From assembly GCA_046349435.1 (NCBI GenBank), contig JAXMCI010000008.1, forward strand, positions 62,001-126,000: DNA of 64,000 nt. The letters run 5' to 3'. This document shows positions 24,880-33,980 of the stretch, piece after piece. The DNA is from JAXMCI01 sp046349435. Its GTDB lineage: Bacteria > Pseudomonadota > Alphaproteobacteria > Dongiales > Dongiaceae. Position 1 is the first letter of the stretch; each line of letters opens with the position of its first letter. The notes under the pieces were generated by a model. It did not search any database. It was not told the origin of the DNA and saw nothing but the letters and a program-made list of their open reading frames with translations. Both the position numbers and the translations under genes were made by a program.

Positions 24880-25427
24880 TGGGCAAGCCCGAGGTCCCGA
24901 TCGAGGTCGACGAGAAGACCGGGCAATGGTCGGTCGACGGCCTGCCGATGGTGCTGGTGCCGCGCCACTTCCTGGTCAACAGCCACAAGGCGATGGAGGC
25001 GGCGCTGGGCATCGAGGGCAATGCCCGGCTGGCCTATGAGGCCGGGCACAAATCGGCCTGGCAGTGGTGCGACAAGGAGGCGGTCCGCCACGGGCTCGCC
25101 GGGCTCGACGTCTTCCGGCACTACATGCGCCGGCTGTCGCAGCGCGGCTGGGGCCGCTTCACCGTGCTGGCCGCCGACCCGGCGACCGGCCGCGCCACGG
25201 TCAAGGTCGAGCACTCCGTCTTCGTCGGCGAGTACGGCCCCGGCATGGACCGCCGCGTCTGCTACCCCTTCACCGGCTGGCTGGTCGGCTCGCTGGAATG
25301 GGTCGAGGCGGCGCTCGGCCATCCGATGCAGCTGGCCGCCCGCGAGGTGCGCTGCGCCGCCCATGACGGCGGCGACCACTGCCTGCTCGAGGTCGCGCCG
25401 CGGCCGGACGCGGCGGCGGCGCCATGA
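24879..25427 (+). CDS. V4R-like small-ligand domain protein (DUF5943-type)
   Basis: This 182-residue protein is of the sort encoded beside M19 dipeptidases in alphaproteobacteria. The middle and end (GLDVFRHYMRRLSQRGWGRF, then AAREVRCAAHDGGDHCLLEV) look like the V4R fold, a small-molecule binding domain with a late Cys..Cys pair. There is no DNA-binding domain, so it is not an obvious regulator. It overlaps both neighbours (ATG at 24879 on the dipeptidase stop; its own stop over the hyuA start), so it is translationally coupled and probably works with them. The exact function is unknown. Confidence 0.72.
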   Translation: MGKPEVPIEVDEKTGQWSVDGLPMVLVPRHFLVNSHKAMEAALGIEGNARLAYEAGHKSAWQWCDKEAVRHGLAGLDVFRHYMRRLSQRGWGRFTVLAADPATGRATVKVEHSVFVGEYGPGMDRRVCYPFTGWLVGSLEWVEAALGHPMQLAAREVRCAAHDGGDHCLLEVAPRPDAAAAP

Positions 25428-27523
25428 CCGGCGCGCTGAATGGCCAGGGCGCGGCGCGGCTCGGCGTCGACATCGGCGGCACCTTCACCGACCTGGCGCT
25501 GGCCGCCGGCGAGCGGCTGCACACCCTCAAGCTGCTGACCACCCACGAGGCGCCGGAGCGCGCGGTGTTGGCCGGGCTCGACGCCATCCTGGCGGAAGCC
25601 GGCCTGCCGCCCTCGGCGATCGGGCTGACCATCCACGGCACCACGCTGGCCACCAACGCGCTGATCGAGCGCAAGGGCGCGCTGACCGCGCTCGTCACCA
25701 CCGAGGGCTTCCGCGACACGCTGGAGATCGGCACCGAGAGCCGCTTCGAGCAGTACGACCTGTTCCTCGACAAGCCGCCGCCGCTGGTGCCGCGCCGGCT
25801 GCGCCTGCCGGTGCCCGAGCGGGTCGCCGCCGACGGGCGCGTGCTGCTGCCGCTCGACGAGGAAGCGGTGGCGGCGCTGGTGCCGCGGCTCCGCGCCGAG
25901 GGGGTCGAGGCGATCGCCGTCGGGTTCCTGCACAGCTTCGTCAACCCGGCGCACGAGGAGCAGGCGGCGGCGATCCTGGCGCGCGCCCTGCCCGGCGTGC
26001 CGGTGACGCTGTCCTGCCGGGTATCGCCGGAGATGCGCGAGTACGAGCGCTTCTCGACGGCCTGCGCCAACGCCTACGTCCAGCCGCGAATGTCAGCCTA
26101 TCTCGGCCGGCTGGAGCGGGCGCTGCAGGCGCGCGGCCTGCCCGGGCCGCTGTTCCTGATGCTGTCGGGCGGCGGCATCACCGACGTCGCCACCGCCGCG
26201 CGCTTCCCGATCCGGCTGGTCGAATCCGGGCCGGCCGGCGGCGCCGTGTTCGCGGCGCGGGTCGCGGCCGCCGGCGGGCTCGAGCAGGTGCTGTCGCTCG
26301 ACATGGGCGGCACCACGGCCAAGATCTGCCTGATCGACGGCGGCCGGCCGCAGACGGCGCGCAGCTTCGAGGTGGCGCGCATGCACCGCTTCCTCAAGGG
26401 CAGCGGCCTGCCGATCCGCATCCCGGTGATCGAGATGGTCGAGATCGGCGCCGGCGGCGGCTCGATCGCCGCGGTCGACGCGCTCGGCCGCATCGCGGTC
26501 GGGCCGGAGAGCGCCGGCTCCGAGCCGGGACCGGCCTGCTATGGCCGCGGCGGCACGGCGCCGACGGTGACCGACGCCGACCTGGTGCTCGGCCGCATCG
26601 ACGCCGCGGGCTTCTCCGGCGGCCGGCTGCCGCTCGACGCCGGCGCGGCCGAGGCGGCGCTGAGCCGCGCGGTCGGCGACCGGCTCGGCCTCGCCCCGCC
26701 GCTCGCCGCCTTCGGCGTCGCCGAGATCGTCGACGAGAACATGGCCAACGCGGCGCGAGTGCACGCCATCGAGAGCGGCAAGGCGCTCGGCGGGCGCACG
26801 CTGATCGCCTTCGGCGGGGCGGCGCCGCTGCACGCCGCGCGCATCGCCGCCAAGCTCGGCATCGACCGGGTGATCGTGCCGCCCCATGCCGGGGTCGGCT
26901 CGGCGGTGGGCTTCCTCGAGGCGCCGGTCGCCTACGAGGTGGTGCGCTCGCGCTATGTCCGGCTCGGCGCGCTCGAGCCGGCCGGGATCGAGGCGATGCT
27001 GGGCGGGATGGCCGAGGAGGCCGAGCGCATCGTCGCCGCCGGGGCGCCCGGCGCGACGCTGCGGCGGGCGCGGCTCGCCTATATGCGCTATGTCGGCCAG
27101 GGGCACGAGATCGCCGTGACGCTGCCCGAGGGGCCGCTCGGCGAGGACGCGGCGGCGGCGATCCGCGCCGCCTTCGAGGCCGCCTATCGCACGCTCTACC
27201 GCCGCACCATGGCAACGATCGAGATCGAGATCCTGAGCTGGGCGGTGACGGTGGCGGCCGAGCAGGCGTGGCGGGCGCCGCCGGCCGGCGCGGGTGCCGC
27301 GGGCGGCGACGGCGCGGCGGGGCGGCGCGCCGCCTTCGACCCGGTGGCGCGCGGCTTCGCCGAGGCGCCGGTGCATCGCCGCGCCGACCTCGCGGCCGGC
27401 GCCCGGATCCCCGGCCCGGCGATGATCGACGAGGCCGAGACGACCATCGTGGTGACCGCCGGCTTCACCGCCAGCCTCGACGAGGCCGGCAACCTCCTGC
27501 TGACCCGCGAGGGCGCGCCATGA
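25424..27523 (+). CDS. hyuA: hydantoinase/oxoprolinase subunit A
   Basis: This 699-residue protein opens with the ATP-binding fold block RLGVDIGGTFTDLAL, followed by TIHGTTLATNALIERKGA. The central VLSLDMGGTTAKICLIDGG is the second phosphate loop, and IGAGGGSIA is a further family motif. With subunit B it forms an ATP-dependent enzyme that opens cyclic amides or carboxylates ketones (hydantoinase, 5-oxoprolinase, acetone/acetophenone carboxylase). The exact substrate is not resolved. It overlaps hyuB by four bases (ATGA at 27520). Context of dipeptidase, amidase and peptide ABC transporter favours a cyclic amide or hydantoin. Confidence 0.9.
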   Translation: MTGALNGQGAARLGVDIGGTFTDLALAAGERLHTLKLLTTHEAPERAVLAGLDAILAEAGLPPSAIGLTIHGTTLATNALIERKGALTALVTTEGFRDTLEIGTESRFEQYDLFLDKPPPLVPRRLRLPVPERVAADGRVLLPLDEEAVAALVPRLRAEGVEAIAVGFLHSFVNPAHEEQAAAILARALPGVPVTLSCRVSPEMREYERFSTACANAYVQPRMSAYLGRLERALQARGLPGPLFLMLSGGGITDVATAARFPIRLVESGPAGGAVFAARVAAAGGLEQVLSLDMGGTTAKICLIDGGRPQTARSFEVARMHRFLKGSGLPIRIPVIEMVEIGAGGGSIAAVDALGRIAVGPESAGSEPGPACYGRGGTAPTVTDADLVLGRIDAAGFSGGRLPLDAGAAEAALSRAVGDRLGLAPPLAAFGVAEIVDENMANAARVHAIESGKALGGRTLIAFGGAAPLHAARIAAKLGIDRVIVPPHAGVGSAVGFLEAPVAYEVVRSRYVRLGALEPAGIEAMLGGMAEEAERIVAAGAPGATLRRARLAYMRYVGQGHEIAVTLPEGPLGEDAAAAIRAAFEAAYRTLYRRTMATIEIEILSWAVTVAAEQAWRAPPAGAGAAGGDGAAGRRAAFDPVARGFAEAPVHRRADLAAGARIPGPAMIDEAETTIVVTAGFTASLDEAGNLLLTREGAP

Positions 27524-29232
27524 GCACCGGAAGCAATCGCGACGACGCGCTCGCCGGCATCGACCGGCAGATCATGTGGAACCGGCTGATCGCGGTGGTC
27601 GAGGAGCAGGCCCAGACCCTGATCCGCACCGCCTTCAGCACCACGGTGCGCGAGGCCGGCGACCTCTCGGCCGGGGTGTTCGACCGGCAGGGGCGGATGG
27701 TGGCCCAGGCGGTCACCGGCACGCCGGGCCACGTCAACTCGATGGCCAACGCGGTGCAGCACTTCATCGCCCGCTATCCCGTCGAGACGATGCGGCCGGG
27801 CGACCACTATGTCAGCAACGACCCCTGGCTGACCTCGGGCCACCTGCACGACATCACGGTGGTGACGCCCGCCTTCCAGGGCGGCCGGCTGGCGGCGCTG
27901 TTCGCCTGCACCTGCCACGTCGTCGACATCGGCGGCCGCGGCTTCGGGCCGGACGGGCGGCAGGTCTTCGAGGAGGGGCTGTTCATCCCGGTGATGAAGC
28001 TGGCGCGCGAGGGCCGGGTCAGCGAGAACCTGCTCGCCATCGTGCGGGCCAACGTGCGCGAGCCCGCCCAGGTCGAGGGCGACCTCTATTCCTACATGGC
28101 GAGCAACGACGCCGGCTGCGACCGGCTGGGCGCCATGCTGGGGGAGTTCGGGCTGGCCGGGATCGAGGACCTCGCCGACGACATCATCGGCCGCTCGCGC
28201 CGCGCCACCGAGGCGGAGATCGGCCGGCTGCAGCCCGGGGTCTACGAGAACCGGCTGACCATGGACGGCTACGACACGCCGGTCGAGCTCGCCTGCCGCA
28301 TGACCATCGGCCGCGACGCCATCGACCTCGACTTCGCCGGCAGCTCGCCCGCCAGCCCCTGGGGCATCAACGTCGTGCTGAACTACTGCCAGGCCTATGC
28401 GGTGTTCGGCGCCAAGTGCATCGTCGCGCCGGCCATCCCCAACAACGCCGGCAGCCTCGCGCCCTTCCGCGTCACCGCGCCGGAGGGCTCGATCCTCAAC
28501 GTGCAGCGGCCGCAGCCGGTGGCGGCGCGCCACGTCATCGGCCAGATGCTGCCCGACGTGGTGATGGGCTGCCTCGCCCAGGCGATGCCCGGCCGCGTCC
28601 CGGCCGAGGGCGCCTCGGCGAGCTGGCAGCCGCAGCTGCGCGCCCAGCCGCACGGCGACGCGCCGGGCTTCGACGTCATCACCTTCAACAGCGGCGGCAC
28701 CGGCGCGCGCCCGGGCAAGGACGGGCTGTCGGCCACCGGCTTCCCGAGCGGCGTGCGCGGCATGCCGGTCGAGGCCACCGAGCAGGTCGCGCCGGTGGTC
28801 ATCTGGCGCAAGGAGTTCCGCGCCGATTCCGGCGGCGCCGGCACCTGGCGCGGCGGCCTCGGCCAGGCGATGGAGATGGCGACGCTGGCCGGCGGCCCGT
28901 TCGACGTGCTGGCGATGTTCGACCGGGTGCACCACCCCGCCCGCGGCCGCCAGGGCGGCGGCAACGGCGCGCCCGGCCGGCTCGGGCTGGCCTCCGGCCC
29001 GCCGCTGCGGCCGAAGGGGCAGCAGGGCATCCCGGCCGGGGACCGGCTGCGGCTCGAGCTGCCGGGCGGCGGCGGGTACGGCGACCCACAGGCGCGGGAG
29101 GTGTGGCGCGTCGCGGAGGACGTGCGCAACGGGCTGGTCTCGCGCGAGGCGGCGCGCGAGCTCTACGGCGTCGTGGTGGACGCCGCCGGCGCGCTGGACG
29201 AGGCCTCGACGCAGGGGCTGCGCGGCGCGTAG
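27520..29232 (+). CDS. hyuB: hydantoinase/oxoprolinase subunit B
   Basis: This 570-residue partner of subunit A has the family blocks FSTTVREAGDLSAGVFD, GTPGHVNSMANAVQHF, YVSNDPWLTSGHLHDITV (metal-site His/Asp), FACTCHVVDIGGRGFG, and the C-terminal GGSGGAGTWRGGLGQ-type region (here DSGGAGTWRGGLGQ). Length fits the family. The frame ends at 29232, about 280 bp before the ABC transporter substrate-binding protein, a gap holding a hairpin repeat. A and B are always co-encoded because the active enzyme is a heteromer. Confidence 0.9.
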   Translation: MSTGSNRDDALAGIDRQIMWNRLIAVVEEQAQTLIRTAFSTTVREAGDLSAGVFDRQGRMVAQAVTGTPGHVNSMANAVQHFIARYPVETMRPGDHYVSNDPWLTSGHLHDITVVTPAFQGGRLAALFACTCHVVDIGGRGFGPDGRQVFEEGLFIPVMKLAREGRVSENLLAIVRANVREPAQVEGDLYSYMASNDAGCDRLGAMLGEFGLAGIEDLADDIIGRSRRATEAEIGRLQPGVYENRLTMDGYDTPVELACRMTIGRDAIDLDFAGSSPASPWGINVVLNYCQAYAVFGAKCIVAPAIPNNAGSLAPFRVTAPEGSILNVQRPQPVAARHVIGQMLPDVVMGCLAQAMPGRVPAEGASASWQPQLRAQPHGDAPGFDVITFNSGGTGARPGKDGLSATGFPSGVRGMPVEATEQVAPVVIWRKEFRADSGGAGTWRGGLGQAMEMATLAGGPFDVLAMFDRVHHPARGRQGGGNGAPGRLGLASGPPLRPKGQQGIPAGDRLRLELPGGGGYGDPQAREVWRVAEDVRNGLVSREAARELYGVVVDAAGALDEASTQGLRGA

Positions 29233-29276
29233 GTGAAAGGGACGCGGCCGGCAATCCAGAGGCCGCCGCAACTCTG

Positions 29277-29312
29277 GATGCCCGGGTCAAGCCCGGGGTC
29301 AAGCCCGGGCAT
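29277..29312. repeat. tandem GGGTCAAGCCC palindromic repeat
   Basis: GCCCGGGTCAAGCCCGG and a second GGTCAAGCCCGGGC in tandem, followed by ATGAC. It is a short REP-like unit, and a fragment (CATGGCCGGGCTTGACAAG) recurs near 46637. The whole 29233-29511 gap has no supported gene. Confidence 0.55.
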
Positions 29313-29511
29313 GACAAGAAGGTGAGCGGAATCTGCGCCGGGCCTGCGCCCAGCCGGCTTGCCGCGACCCACCCTCAATGTCATGCTCCGTTCAAGTGAC
29401 GGAGGTCGACCGGAGCGGCGGTTTCGCGGCGCCGGGCGATGGAGGTCGGCCGAACGCCGGAGGATTCCGGCGGGGCAGGCCGGCCGGGGCAGCAACATGG
29501 GAGACTTTGTC

Positions 29512-31101
29512 ATGCGATTGCTGACGGCGAGACGGGGCATGCTCGCCCTTGCGCTGGGCGCCGCGCTGGCCTGGGCGGGACCCCTGTCCCCGCACCCGGC
29601 GGCGGCGGCCGGCACACTGGTCTACGGCATGCCGGCGGAGACCGACATCCTCGACCCGCACGCCACCGGCGGCTGGGCCACCTACCAGGTCACCTACCAG
29701 ATCTTCGAGAGCTTCGTGAAGGAGGACCTGACCGACGCCAAGGCGGCGACGCCGAAGCTGATTCCCGGGCTGGCCACATCCTGGGACATGTCGGACGACG
29801 GCAAGGTCTACACCTTCCATCTTCGTCCCGGCGTCAAGTTCCAGGACGGCACGCCGTTCGACGCGGCGGCCGCCAAGTTCAACTTCGAGCGCTTCTGGGA
29901 CAAGAGCTCGCCCAACTACTTCCCCAAGGCGGCGGCGTTCGTCGCCGCCTACACCCGCTGGATCGACAAGGTCGAGGTGGTCGACCCGATGACCATCCGG
30001 GTGACGCTCAACGCGCCGAACTACGAGTGGATCCGCACCGGCCTGCAGAGCTATGGCCAGCCGCTGATGATCAGCCCGGACTCGGTGAAGAAGTACGGCA
30101 ATGACGGGGTGGCGCTGCACCCGATCGGCACCGGCCCGTTCAAGTTCGTCGAGCGCGAGCAGGGGGTGAAGACCGTGCTCGAGCGCAACGACGACTACTG
30201 GGGCACCAAGGCCAAGCTCGACAAGATCATCTACCGCCCGCTCGAGGATCCCGCCGCCCGCGTCAACGCGCTGCGCACCGGCGAGGTCAACATGATCGGC
30301 GTGCCGCCGTGGGACGAGATCGAGGGGCTGAAGAAGGACGGCTTCGTCCTGACGATGAACGAGAACGTGCCGAACTACCTCTTCATCCACCTCAACTTCA
30401 AGAACCCGGTGATGAAGGACAAGCGGGTCCGGCAGGCGATCAACATGGCGATCGACAAGGCCGGGCTGGTCAAGGAGGTCTATGCCGGCACGGCGCGGGT
30501 CGAGCAGGGCATGCTGTCGCCCGGCACCTTCGCCTACGACCCGAACTTCAAGTTCTACGAGTACGATCCCGAGAAGGCCAAGAAGCTGCTGGCCGAGGCC
30601 GGCGTGGCGCCCGGCACCAAGCTGAAGTGGGACATCTTCCAGTACGGCACCGGCGAGCTGGTCGAGTCGTGGATCCAGCGCGACCTGAAGAAGGTCGGCC
30701 TCGACGTCAGCATCCAGAAGTACGAGTGGGTCGCCTATCTCCGCCGCTGGGCCTCGGGCATGACCGAGGACATCGCCATGAACCACATCAACTGGGGCAT
30801 GACGATCCCGTCCTTCGTGGGCATCGTCGCGCGCTGCGGCTCGGCGCCGCCGGGCGGCGTCAACTCCGGCTGGTACTGCAACCCGGAGGTCGACAAGCTG
30901 CTCGACGCGGCGGTCGCCGAGAAGGACGAGGCCAAGGCGCGCGAGATCTACCAGAAGGCCAACAAGCTGATCATGGAGGACGCCGCCTTCGTCCCGGTGA
31001 TCGACGACATGCAGCCGATGTTCACCGCGCCCAACGTCAAGGGCTTCGTCAACCCGCCCAACGACTGGTTCGACTTCTCGACCGTCTCGATCGAGGGCTA
31101 G
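29512..31101 (+). CDS. ABC transporter substrate-binding protein, peptide/nickel (family 5)
   Basis: This 529-residue exported binding protein has a signal peptide MRLLTARRGMLALALGAALA, cleaved after AAAA near residue 34. The mature domain carries SBP family-5 blocks: LIPGLATSWDMSDDGKVYTF, LRPGVKFQDGTPFDA, HPIGTGPFKF, and NYLFIHLNFKNPVMKDKRVR. It captures oligopeptides or similar solutes in the periplasm for the fused permease and two ATPases just downstream. I choose the ATG at 29512 (GGGAG 9 nt upstream); the ATG at 29497 would add five residues. It follows hydantoinase genes, so the solute may be amide-type. Confidence 0.9.
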   Translation: MRLLTARRGMLALALGAALAWAGPLSPHPAAAAGTLVYGMPAETDILDPHATGGWATYQVTYQIFESFVKEDLTDAKAATPKLIPGLATSWDMSDDGKVYTFHLRPGVKFQDGTPFDAAAAKFNFERFWDKSSPNYFPKAAAFVAAYTRWIDKVEVVDPMTIRVTLNAPNYEWIRTGLQSYGQPLMISPDSVKKYGNDGVALHPIGTGPFKFVEREQGVKTVLERNDDYWGTKAKLDKIIYRPLEDPAARVNALRTGEVNMIGVPPWDEIEGLKKDGFVLTMNENVPNYLFIHLNFKNPVMKDKRVRQAINMAIDKAGLVKEVYAGTARVEQGMLSPGTFAYDPNFKFYEYDPEKAKKLLAEAGVAPGTKLKWDIFQYGTGELVESWIQRDLKKVGLDVSIQKYEWVAYLRRWASGMTEDIAMNHINWGMTIPSFVGIVARCGSAPPGGVNSGWYCNPEVDKLLDAAVAEKDEAKAREIYQKANKLIMEDAAFVPVIDDMQPMFTAPNVKGFVNPPNDWFDFSTVSIEG

Positions 31102-31170
31102 ACCGACGGCGGGGCGGCGGCGCAGGCCGCCGCCCCGCTCCATCCTGCGAGGCACCGCCGAGGAGAAACG

Positions 31171-32997
31171 ATGGGACGGCACATCGTCGCGCGCATCGCC
31201 GCGATCCTGCCGATCCTCTTCGGCGTCTCGGTCTTCATCTTCCTGCTGATGCACCTGGCGCCCGGCGACGTCACCTCGACCCTGCTCGGGCCGATGGCGA
31301 CGGACGAGGCCAAGGCGCAGCTGCGCGTCGCGCTGGGCCTCGACCAGTCGCTCCCCGTCCAGTACCTGAAGTGGCTCGGCCGCGTGCTGCAGGGCGATCT
31401 CGGCGCCTCGCTGCAGACCACCCGGCCGGTCACCCAGATGATCCTGCCGCGCTTCGGCAACACCGTGGTGCTGACGCTGGCCTCGATGGTGCTGGCGCTG
31501 GCGGTGGGCTTCGGCGTCGGCATGCAGGCCGCATCCCGCGCCTTCTCCGCCTTCGACCGGGTCAGCATGTCGGCCACGCTGGTGGTCGGCAGCACCCCGC
31601 CCTTCTGGCTCGGACTGCTGCTGGTGCTGCTCTTCGCCATCGACCTGCGCCTCTTCCCCGCCACCGGCATGACCAGCATCACCGGCGATGGCGGCATCGG
31701 CGACGTGCTGCGCCACCTCGTGCTGCCGGCCATCGCCACGGCGGCGGCGCCGGCCGCGATCATCACCCGGATGATCCGCGCCAGCATGCTGGAGGTGCTG
31801 AACCAGGGCTATATCCGGGTGGCGCGCGCCAGGGGCGTGCCGAAGCGGCGCATCCTGTGGCGCCACGCGCTGCGCAACGCGCTGCCGCCGATCGCCACCA
31901 TCTCCGGCCTGCAGCTGGGCTACCTGCTGGGCGGCGCGCTCTTCACCGAGGTGGTGTTCGCCTGGCCCGGGCTCGGCAACCAGCTCTACTACTCGATCGT
32001 GGCGCGCGACGTGCCGGTGGTGCAGGGCGCGGTGCTGCTGATCGCGCTGGTCTTCGTGCTGGTCAACCTGGCGATCGACATCCTCAACGCCTTCCTCGAT
32101 CCCCGGGTGCGCGCGGTGCGGCGCGCGAGGCACGAGCCCCGGCGCCGGCCGCGGCGGCGCCGCGCCCACCGCCACTGGGCGGCCTTCGCGCGCGACCGCG
32201 CCGCGGTAGCCTCGCTGGTCTTCCTCGGGCTGGTCCTGCTGGCGGCGATCCTGGCGCCCTGGATCAGCCCGCAGGACCCGTTCGAGGGCGTCAACGGCAT
32301 GCGCAACGCGCCGCCGGGCAGCCCGGGCTTCCTGCTCGGCGCCGACAGCAGCGGCCGCGACATATTGAGCCGCCTGCTCTGGGGCGGCCGCATCTCGCTG
32401 CTGATCGGCATCGTGCCGACCCTGGCGGCGATGGTCATCAGCCTGGTGCTGGGATTGCCGGCGGGCTATCTCGGCGGCGTCGTCGACCACCTGATCATGC
32501 GCACGCTCGACGTGCTGTTCGCCTTCCCGCTGGTGCTGCTCGCCATCGCCATCGCCGGCGTTCTGGAGCCGGGCGTCACCACCCAGATCGTCGCCATCAT
32601 GGTCGTGCTGGTGCCCTACATCGCGCGCATCGTGCGCACCGCCACCCTGCAGGTGAAGGAGCAGCCCTACATCGAGGCGGCGCGCGCCGGCGGCGCCACC
32701 GAGGCGGCGATCCTGCTGCGCTACGTGCTGCCCAACATGATCTCGCCGGTGCTCGTCTACACCACGACCTTGATCGGGCTGATGATCGTGGTCGGCTCGG
32801 GCCTCAGCTTCCTCGGGCTCGGCGTGCAGCCGCCGGCCGCCGACTGGGGCATCATGGTCAGCGACGGGCGGGTGGTGCTGAGCAAGGCGCCGCACGTCAC
32901 CATCTTCCCCGGCATCGTCATCGTGCTGGTCTCGCTCGCCTTCAACTTCGTCGGCGACGGGCTGCGCGAGGCGCTCGACACCCGGACGCGGCGATGA
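31171..32997 (+). CDS. fused DppB-DppC-type ABC permease
   Basis: This 608-residue single frame contains both permease subunits. Residues 1-~314 are a complete DppB-type protein: N-terminal LPILFGVSVFIFLLMHLAPG, EAA loop ARARGVPKRRILWRHALRNA, and the usual ending DPRVR. An Arg-rich linker of about 25 residues follows. From ~340 is a complete DppC-type protein (VFLGLVLLAAILAPWISPQD, LLGADSSGRDILSRLLWGGR, EAA loop near 515). Both termini at the joint are cytoplasmic in unfused proteins, so topology is kept. The solute passes between the two halves. The start of dppD overlaps the stop (ATGA). A lost stop codon from a base-call error is possible. Confidence 0.85.
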   Translation: MGRHIVARIAAILPILFGVSVFIFLLMHLAPGDVTSTLLGPMATDEAKAQLRVALGLDQSLPVQYLKWLGRVLQGDLGASLQTTRPVTQMILPRFGNTVVLTLASMVLALAVGFGVGMQAASRAFSAFDRVSMSATLVVGSTPPFWLGLLLVLLFAIDLRLFPATGMTSITGDGGIGDVLRHLVLPAIATAAAPAAIITRMIRASMLEVLNQGYIRVARARGVPKRRILWRHALRNALPPIATISGLQLGYLLGGALFTEVVFAWPGLGNQLYYSIVARDVPVVQGAVLLIALVFVLVNLAIDILNAFLDPRVRAVRRARHEPRRRPRRRRAHRHWAAFARDRAAVASLVFLGLVLLAAILAPWISPQDPFEGVNGMRNAPPGSPGFLLGADSSGRDILSRLLWGGRISLLIGIVPTLAAMVISLVLGLPAGYLGGVVDHLIMRTLDVLFAFPLVLLAIAIAGVLEPGVTTQIVAIMVVLVPYIARIVRTATLQVKEQPYIEAARAGGATEAAILLRYVLPNMISPVLVYTTTLIGLMIVVGSGLSFLGLGVQPPAADWGIMVSDGRVVLSKAPHVTIFPGIVIVLVSLAFNFVGDGLREALDTRTRR

Positions 32998-33980
32998 GCG
33001 GCGAGACCGTCCTGCGGGTCGAGGAGCTGCGCACCCAGTTCGTGCGCGACGGCCGCGTGCTGCGGGCGGTCGACGGCCTCTCCTTCTCGCTCGCCGCCGG
33101 CACGGTGCTCGGCATCGTCGGCGAATCGGGCTCGGGCAAGACGGTGACCGCGCTCTCCATCCTGCGGCTGATCGACCCGCCGGGGCGGATCGCCGGCGGC
33201 CGCGTGCTCTATCGCGACCGCGACCTGCTGGCGCTGCCCGAGCGCGAGATGGAGGCGATCCGCGGCGACCGCATCGCCATGGTCTTCCAGGACCCGATGT
33301 CCTCGCTCAACCCCGCCTTCACGGTGGGCGCGCAGATCGCCGAGGGCATGATCCTGCACCAGGGCACGCCGGCGGCCGAGGCGCGGCGCCGCGCCATCGA
33401 GCTGATGGGGCTGGTCGGCATCCCGCAGCCGGCGGCGCGCTACGACGAGTTCCCGCACCGCTTCAGCGGCGGCATGCGGCAGCGCGCGCTGATCGCCGCG
33501 GCGATCGCCTGCCGGCCCGACATCCTGATCGCCGACGAGCCGACCACCGCGCTCGACGTCACCATCCAGGCGCAGATCCTGAAGCTGCTGCACCGCGTGC
33601 AGCGCGAGCTCGGCAGCGCGATGATCCTGGTGACCCACGATCTCGGCGTGGTCGCCGCGATGGCCGACGCGGTGATGGTCATGTATGCCGGGCGGATGGT
33701 CGAGACAGCCGACGTCGGCAGCCTGTTCGCCCGGCCGCTGCACCCCTACACCCAGGGGCTGATGCAGTCGATCATCCGGCTCGAGGACTCCCGCGCCACG
33801 AAGCTGCGCCCGATCCCCGGCCTGCCGCCGGACCTCAGCGAGCTGCCCTCGGGCTGCCGCTACCGCACGCGCTGCCCGCTGGCGGTGGCGCGCTGCGCTA
33901 CCGAGGACCCGGAGGTCCGCGAGCTCGCCCCCGGCCACCGCGTCGCCTGCCACCGCGCCGGGGAGGCGGGCCTGCCATGA
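32994..33980 (+). CDS. ABC transporter ATP-binding protein, DppD type
   Basis: This 328-residue ATPase has Walker A GESGSGKT (about 40-47), Q-loop VFQDPMSSLNP (about 97-107), signature FSGGMRQRALIA (about 157-168), Walker B ILIADEPTTALD (about 178-189) and the switch His in VTHDLGVV. The C-terminal oligopeptide/dipeptide extension is present with the Cys cluster CRYRTRCPLAVARC characteristic of DppD/OppD iron-sulfur-type tails. It pairs with the next ATPase to energise the fused permease. It overlaps both neighbours by four bases. Confidence 0.93.
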   Translation: MSGETVLRVEELRTQFVRDGRVLRAVDGLSFSLAAGTVLGIVGESGSGKTVTALSILRLIDPPGRIAGGRVLYRDRDLLALPEREMEAIRGDRIAMVFQDPMSSLNPAFTVGAQIAEGMILHQGTPAAEARRRAIELMGLVGIPQPAARYDEFPHRFSGGMRQRALIAAAIACRPDILIADEPTTALDVTIQAQILKLLHRVQRELGSAMILVTHDLGVVAAMADAVMVMYAGRMVETADVGSLFARPLHPYTQGLMQSIIRLEDSRATKLRPIPGLPPDLSELPSGCRYRTRCPLAVARCATEDPEVRELAPGHRVACHRAGEAGLP

